Shown one piece after another: positions 6,990 to 10,844 of a stretch of 10,844 bases of DNA (position 1 is its first letter; each line of letters opens with the position of its first letter). Made by a program: the position numbers and the translations under genes. Below the pieces are notes generated by a model. The model saw nothing but the letters and a program-made list of their open reading frames with translations, had not been told where the DNA came from and ran no database searches. Location: NCBI GenBank assembly GCA_964432975.1, contig CAYSPS010000026.1, positions 1 through 10,844 on the forward strand, written 5' to 3'. This DNA comes from CAYSPS01 sp964432975. GTDB lineage: Bacteria > Babelota > Babeliae > Babelales > UBA12409.

Positions 6990-7064
6990 ACGGTTTTTTA
7001 CAAATTTTCTCAGCTTGTTCGGAGTCTTTTGCGGAGTTCAATGGTTAGTTCCAAAAAATTTTCT

Positions 7065-7114
7065 CCGTTCTTCCCGAGCCCTTCATTTTGTGAAAAATGA
7101 AGGATGTATCGGGG
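7065..7114 (+). repeat. Hairpin repeat copy B (REP-like)
   Basis: This copy reads CCGTTC, three bases, CCGAG, then a 10-bp hairpin CCTTCATTTT/AAAATGAAGG with a GTGA loop, then TGTATCG and GGG. The anchors match those of copy A while the stem differs, as expected when structure rather than stem sequence is kept. Together the two copies form an inverted pair of about 180 bp (6935-7114) whose ends resemble each other as inverted repeats (CCTCGATAC against CCCCGATAC). Confidence 0.6.
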
Positions 7115-7166
7115 GATGGAATGATAGGTATGTGGTTAGTCTCATATGGCTGAACCAATGCATCTC

Positions 7167-7194
7167 TTGCCAAAAAATTAAAAAAATGTATACT
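7167..7194 (+). promoter_or_regulatory. Promoter of the cysteine-rich peptide gene
   Basis: A -35 box TTGCCA at 7167-7172 and a -10 box TATACT at 7189-7194 are separated by a 16-base A/T-rich spacer. Transcription would start near 7201, giving a 5' UTR of about 44 bases ending in a strong GGAGGA ribosome site. The match to the housekeeping sigma consensus is good. Confidence 0.65.
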
Positions 7195-7244
7195 AAAACT
7201 TGATGCTGACAGTGGTTGTCGGTGGTTTTAATGGAGGAATTCTT

Positions 7245-7466
7245 ATGTTTAAGAAACTCATTGCTTTATTGTTGACGTCAGTTGCGGTATTTAGCGCGCA
7301 AGCTGGTTGTTGTGGTTGTTGTGGTGGCTGTTGCCGCCCACGTGTAGCACGTGTTGTGCGTCCTAATAACAATAACAAAAAACCTGTTGTTCAAACAGTT
7401 GCACCGCAGAACAAAAAAGCCGTCCGCCGTATTTGTCGCGGTGGTTGCTGTTCTTGCTGCCGTTAA
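7245..7466 (+). CDS. Small exported cysteine-rich cationic peptide
   Basis: I do not recognise a family. The 73-residue product begins with a clear signal peptide (MFKK, hydrophobic to residue 16, likely cleavage after AQA at 18-20). The mature chain of about 53 residues has 11 cysteines in two clusters: residues 22-30 as CC-G-CC-GG-CC, and 64-72 as C-RGG-CC-S-CC. The linker between them is rich in Asn, Lys, Val and Pro. There are about 12 Lys/Arg and no Asp or Glu. The ATG follows GGAGGA at ideal spacing; an in-frame ATG at 7200 is rejected because it coincides with the likely transcription start. It is a single-gene unit with its own promoter and terminator. Candidate roles are metal binding, a disulfide-bonded toxin or defensin-like peptide, or an envelope component. 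Confidence 0.8.
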   Translation: MFKKLIALLLTSVAVFSAQAGCCGCCGGCCRPRVARVVRPNNNNKKPVVQTVAPQNKKAVRRICRGGCCSCCR

Positions 7467-7481
7467 CGCTTAACTTTTCAT

Positions 7482-7513
7482 AAAAAATAGGGCAAATTTT
7501 GCCCTATTTTTTT
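7482..7513. terminator. Bidirectional intrinsic terminator
   Basis: A near-perfect palindrome with a GGGC/GCCC core in its stem (7490-7493 with 7501-7504), flanked by A-runs on the left and a seven-T run on the right. Either strand therefore gives a GC stem followed by a U tract. It lies between the peptide gene (stop at 7466) and the convergent clpB (stop at 7604) and can end both transcripts. Confidence 0.9.
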
Positions 7514-7603
7514 ATATATTTTTATTACCAATTTATGTTTGTTTTCGATGTTTTGATCGATATTTTGGATTAAATAGTGGCGTGCAATTTGCGACCATGG
7601 GCG

Positions 7604-10171
7604 TTATGCTGCGCGTACACGAACAGCGCCATCGTGTAGATCGATTTGTAGGGCAAATGTTTGTGGATGTTGTAAGCGAAATTGTGCAATAGGTGCAGCA
7701 ATATTTTTTTGAATTACGCGTTTGAGGGGGCGTGCGCCAAACTCAGGTTCATACCCTTCTTTGGCGACGTATGCAACAACAGCTTTATCAATTGTGACTG
7801 TGATGTTTTGTGCAATCAATCGTGATATAAGATCGTCAATTTGAATTTTCGCAATTGCTTCAACATCTTTTTGTGATAGTCGGTGAAAGAAAATTATTGA
7901 ATCAATGCGGTTGAGTAATTCTGGGCGAAATGTTTTTTGCACTAAAGTATCAACTTGATCTTTTACTTTTTGTGTAAGTGTTGGTGCTTGCAAAATAATA
8001 TCAGCGCCGATATTTGACGTCATGATAATGATACAGTGCTTAAATGATACGCGTCTTCCTTGGCCATCAGTTAAATGGCCTTCGTCAAATAACTGTAAAA
8101 GTACGTTTAGAACGTCTGGATGTGCTTTTTCTACTTCATCAAACAATACAACGCTGTAGGGATGCCTTCGTACTACTTCAGTGAGTTGACCGCCTTCTTC
8201 GTAACCTACATAACCAGGTGGCGCGCCAATAAGCCGTGCAACCGTATGTTTTTCCATGTATTCAGACATGTCAATGCGCACAAGTCGATGCGGGTCGTTA
8301 AATAAAAAATCAGCAAGCGTTTTGGCAACTTCAGTTTTACCGACTCCCGTTGGTCCCAAAAATAAAAATGTGCCAATTGGCTTATTTGGGTCGGTCATAC
8401 CGGTGCGATGTAATTGGATTGCCCGCACAACCTCGTCAATTGCCTCATCTTGTCCAATAACATGCTTTTTGAGCTCTTGCTCCATGTGCAAGATTTTTTG
8501 ACTTTCATCGTATTTGAGTTTTTCAACAGGGATGTGGGTCCAGCGCGCCAATACCGCGGCAATATCGTCTTCGTCAACTGATTCTTTAATCAAGCCGGTA
8601 TCAAGTTTTTTAAGTGTCTCTTGCTCGGTTGCAAGCTGTTTTTCTAGCTGCGCAAGTTTGCCATACTTAATTTCTGAAGCTTTGGCGTAATCCCCATCAC
8701 GCTCTGCTGCCTGATAGGTTGTATTTGCTGTCTCGATTTCCTCTTTGATTTTGTTAATTTTTTCAAGTGGGGCTTTTTCTGCTTGCCACTGACGTATAAC
8801 CTTTTTTTGTTCCTCTTTAAGGTCGGCCAATTCTTTTTCAAGAATTTTTAAGCGATCTTTTGATGCTTGATCTTTTTCTTTGTTAAGGGCAACTTTTTCG
8901 ATCTCTAATTGTCTGATTTTGCGATCAAGTTGATCAAGCGCTTCAGGTTTTGAATCTATTGCCATTTTGAGCATTGATGCAGCCTCATCAATAAGATCGA
9001 TGGCCTTGTCTGGCAAGAAGCGATCGGGAATATATTGTGCCGAAAAGCGCGCAGCGCTCACCAATGCTTGATCTTTAATGCGAATGCCATGATGTAATTC
9101 ATAGCGTTCCTTGAGGCCACGTAAAATGGAAATAGTATCTTCAATACTTGGTTCTTCAACAAAAACTTTTTGAAAGCGTCGTTCAAGCGCTGCATCTTTT
9201 TCAATAAATTTTTTATATTCTTGTACGGTTGTTGCACCGATACAGTGCAGCTCGCCACGTGCAAGCGCCGGTTTTAAAAGATTTGAAGCATCCATGCCAC
9301 CGCCACCAACAGCGCCGGCGCCAACAAGCATGTGTAGCTCGTCAATGAATAAAATAATTTGTTGTTCAGATTCTTTGATTGCTTTTAAAACACTTTTAAG
9401 GCGCTCTTCAAATTCTCCTTGATATTTAGCGCCCGCAATAAGCAGCCCAAGATCAAGGGACAAGATTTGTGCATCACGCAGACTTTCTGGGACATCGTGG
9501 TTGACAATACGCTGGGCAATTCCCTCGACAATCGCCGTTTTGCCAACGCCCGGGTCGCCGATTAGGACGGGGTTATTTTTTGTTCTACGTGACAAAATTT
9601 GTATAACGCGGCGAATTTCCTCATGTCGCCCGATAACTGGATCAAGTTTTGCCTGACGTGCTTGATCGGTAATATTTTGACAATACTTTTTTAACGCTTC
9701 GTACTGCTTTTCGGCATTTTTTTCTTGCACGCTTTTGCCCTTTCGCAATGAACGAATGTGCTCCATTACCGTTGTTTCAGTATAGCCAGACTTTGCAAAA
9801 AATTCACGAATAGTAGTTGGCAGGTGTTTCGTAGTTGCCCATTGGGCCATGATAATTTCAAGGCTCACATATGCATCTTTAAGCCCGTGCGCCTGACGTG
9901 TACACGCGCTCATAAAATCTTCAAATGCATAGTCAGCAACCAGCTGTCCGCCCTCAACGTGGGCTAAAAGACCGAGTTCATGATTTACAAGGTTGCTCAG
10001 CTGATCAAATGAAAATGAAAAAAGCGCAAAGAATGAACGACAGAAATCATCCGTAAGCCCAGCGGCCAGTGTATGTAATGGTAAGAGACTGGGGTTTTTG
10101 CGTTGATATGCAAGGTTTATTGCTGCATTGATGAGTTCTTGGGCGGCATTTGTGAGTTGATTACTGTTCAT
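7604..10171 (-). CDS. clpB: ATP-dependent protein disaggregase ClpB
   Basis: ClpB is a hexameric AAA+ machine that pulls polypeptides out of aggregates, normally with DnaK, in the cytosol. From the chosen ATG it has 855 residues, the family's usual length. It has a Clp N domain (about 1-145) and a first AAA+ module with Walker A GDPGVGKT at 205-212 and Walker B ILFIDE near 273-278. The Glu/Lys-rich coiled-coil middle domain (about 405-525) marks ClpB rather than ClpA or ClpX. The second module has GPTGVGKT at 606-613, pore loop GYVGYE near 653-658 and VVLFDE near 674-679. A GTG two codons upstream is an alternative start; neither has a strong ribosome site. No CIRCE operator or clear heat-shock promoter is seen in the 113 bases upstream. 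The N domain is the least conserved part. Confidence 0.97.
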   Translation of the reverse strand: MNSNQLTNAAQELINAAINLAYQRKNPSLLPLHTLAAGLTDDFCRSFFALFSFSFDQLSNLVNHELGLLAHVEGGQLVADYAFEDFMSACTRQAHGLKDAYVSLEIIMAQWATTKHLPTTIREFFAKSGYTETTVMEHIRSLRKGKSVQEKNAEKQYEALKKYCQNITDQARQAKLDPVIGRHEEIRRVIQILSRRTKNNPVLIGDPGVGKTAIVEGIAQRIVNHDVPESLRDAQILSLDLGLLIAGAKYQGEFEERLKSVLKAIKESEQQIILFIDELHMLVGAGAVGGGGMDASNLLKPALARGELHCIGATTVQEYKKFIEKDAALERRFQKVFVEEPSIEDTISILRGLKERYELHHGIRIKDQALVSAARFSAQYIPDRFLPDKAIDLIDEAASMLKMAIDSKPEALDQLDRKIRQLEIEKVALNKEKDQASKDRLKILEKELADLKEEQKKVIRQWQAEKAPLEKINKIKEEIETANTTYQAAERDGDYAKASEIKYGKLAQLEKQLATEQETLKKLDTGLIKESVDEDDIAAVLARWTHIPVEKLKYDESQKILHMEQELKKHVIGQDEAIDEVVRAIQLHRTGMTDPNKPIGTFLFLGPTGVGKTEVAKTLADFLFNDPHRLVRIDMSEYMEKHTVARLIGAPPGYVGYEEGGQLTEVVRRHPYSVVLFDEVEKAHPDVLNVLLQLFDEGHLTDGQGRRVSFKHCIIIMTSNIGADIILQAPTLTQKVKDQVDTLVQKTFRPELLNRIDSIIFFHRLSQKDVEAIAKIQIDDLISRLIAQNITVTIDKAVVAYVAKEGYEPEFGARPLKRVIQKNIAAPIAQFRLQHPQTFALQIDLHDGAVRVRAA

Positions 10172-10284
10172 GATCACACATTATTTAATACGTGCTGGCT
10201 ATAAAATTGTTTGAGCAAAGCCCGTTTTTGATAAACCATGGCAAGAATTGATCTTACAATGGTCACTGAAATGATTCAACTACT

Positions 10285-10779
10285 CTAAAGCGTATAATGC
10301 CAAATGAGCCCCCCTGGGGCGTTTCCACACCTATGGCTTCGAAGTTTATCTCGGCGGTTAAACCACTTTCCACAGAAAGGACAGTGGAAACATCTGGGCA
10401 AGTGCCCGCTGATGTGGTGCCTTTTTAAACTATGCGCTTTCATCAGAGGATGATCTGGACACAGGCCGCATCGACACTGCAGGTTGCAAGTATTTTGAAG
10501 CTTATGCGTGCGTCTACAATGCGCGACGAAGTCTTTGAGTTTGGCAAATATTGCTGGGCACATAACGCATTGGTATTTACATGGCATTGCTGCTATTGCA
10601 GGTGCGACCTCATCGGCTGTCGAAGCTCGTGCGGGTTCAGGTGTTGCCGCAGATGGTAAAGCAGGGGCCGTCGCGGACGGATTTAGAAGAGCTGCAACTG
10701 AAATTCTACGGCTGCTATCGCCCATTGCATGTAATGCCGGTAAAAAAAAGATAGTGAAAAATAAAAATAATCGTTTCAT
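10285..10779 (-). CDS. Exported C2H2-type zinc-finger protein
   Basis: The 164-residue protein has a clear signal peptide (MKR, hydrophobic 4-16, likely cleavage after LHA at 16-18). A Pro/Ala/Ser-rich linker (about 28-65) follows, then three zinc-finger-like units. Finger 1 is canonical: Cys71, Cys74, His87, His92 (C-x2-C-x12-H-x4-H). Finger 2 has Cys104, Cys107, His121, His126 (x13) with an extra Cys102. Finger 3 (CPFCGKWFNRRDKLRSH) has the classical Phe and Leu core positions but ends His149-x-Cys151 in place of the normal second His. The start follows AGGA at good spacing. C2H2 arrays of this style are mainly eukaryotic; behind a bacterial signal peptide they suggest a protein acting outside the cell, possibly in a host. 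It lies 113 bases upstream of clpB on the same strand with no terminator seen between. Its target (DNA, RNA or protein) is unknown. Confidence 0.82.
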   Translation of the reverse strand: MKRLFLFFTIFFLPALHAMGDSSRRISVAALLNPSATAPALPSAATPEPARASTADEVAPAIAAMPCKYQCVMCPAIFAKLKDFVAHCRRTHKLQNTCNLQCRCGLCPDHPLMKAHSLKRHHISGHLPRCFHCPFCGKWFNRRDKLRSHRCGNAPGGLIWHYTL

Positions 10780-10844
10780 GTCAAAATTCCTAGGTTCTGT
10801 TGAGTTTTTAAAAAGCGCTGAAATTTAGGTATGATAACGCCGAA

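Noticed and set aside
6693..7100. 135-codon open frame on the plus strand across the rpsB start and the repeat pair
   Set aside because: It overlaps rpsB and the hairpin repeats and has no domain or start signal, so the region is treated as non-coding.
10172..10284. CIRCE or heat-shock promoter upstream of clpB
   Set aside because: No TTAGCACTC/GAGTGCTAA inverted repeat and no convincing alternative-sigma boxes were found.
10432..10828. Plus-strand open frames opposite the zinc-finger gene
   Set aside because: The minus-strand frame has a signal peptide and patterned Cys/His residues; the opposite frames have neither.

Overview
The window most resembles a chromosome segment of a bacterium of the candidate phylum Dependentiae (TM6), whose known members live in protists. 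This is inference from gene style: short secreted proteins of unknown family, an exported eukaryotic-type zinc-finger protein, moderate GC content, and ribosomal and synthetase genes outside their usual neighbourhoods. No single gene proves the taxonomy.

Layout from left to right. Positions 1-150 hold a short direct repeat at the window edge and a promoter region. Two adjacent plus-strand paralogues (151-840 and 859-1635) encode secreted or membrane-anchored proteins with helical, charged tails. They converge on a minus-strand block across a long hairpin terminator (1652-1696). In transcription order, that block is rpsB (6809 to 5973), a tRNA-Ser(GGA) with encoded CCA (5958 to 5867), a NUDIX hydrolase, an endonuclease/exonuclease/phosphatase (EEP) family hydrolase interrupted by a 10-N assembly gap, a LysE/RhtB-type exporter and thrS. 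Spacings are 14, about 177, 47, 104 and 17 bases, so part or all of the block could be co-transcribed. The rpsB leader carries overlapping palindromes.

Positions 6810-7244 are non-coding. They hold the rpsB leader, two diverged inverted copies of a hairpin repeat (REP-doublet or MITE-like), and a good promoter for a 73-residue exported peptide (7245-7466) whose mature chain has 11 cysteines and no acidic residue. A bidirectional terminator (7482-7513) separates this gene from convergent clpB (7604-10171), a full-length ClpB disaggregase. Upstream of clpB on the same strand is a gene for an exported protein with three C2H2-like zinc fingers (10285-10779).

The housekeeping part (S2, ThrRS, tRNA-Ser, ClpB) is conventional in sequence but not in arrangement: tsf does not follow rpsB, and ThrRS lacks its N-terminal TGS domain. 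The accessory part is four exported proteins of unknown function. The zinc-finger protein is the most striking, because classical C2H2 fingers behind a bacterial signal peptide suggest a factor acting outside the cell, possibly in a host.
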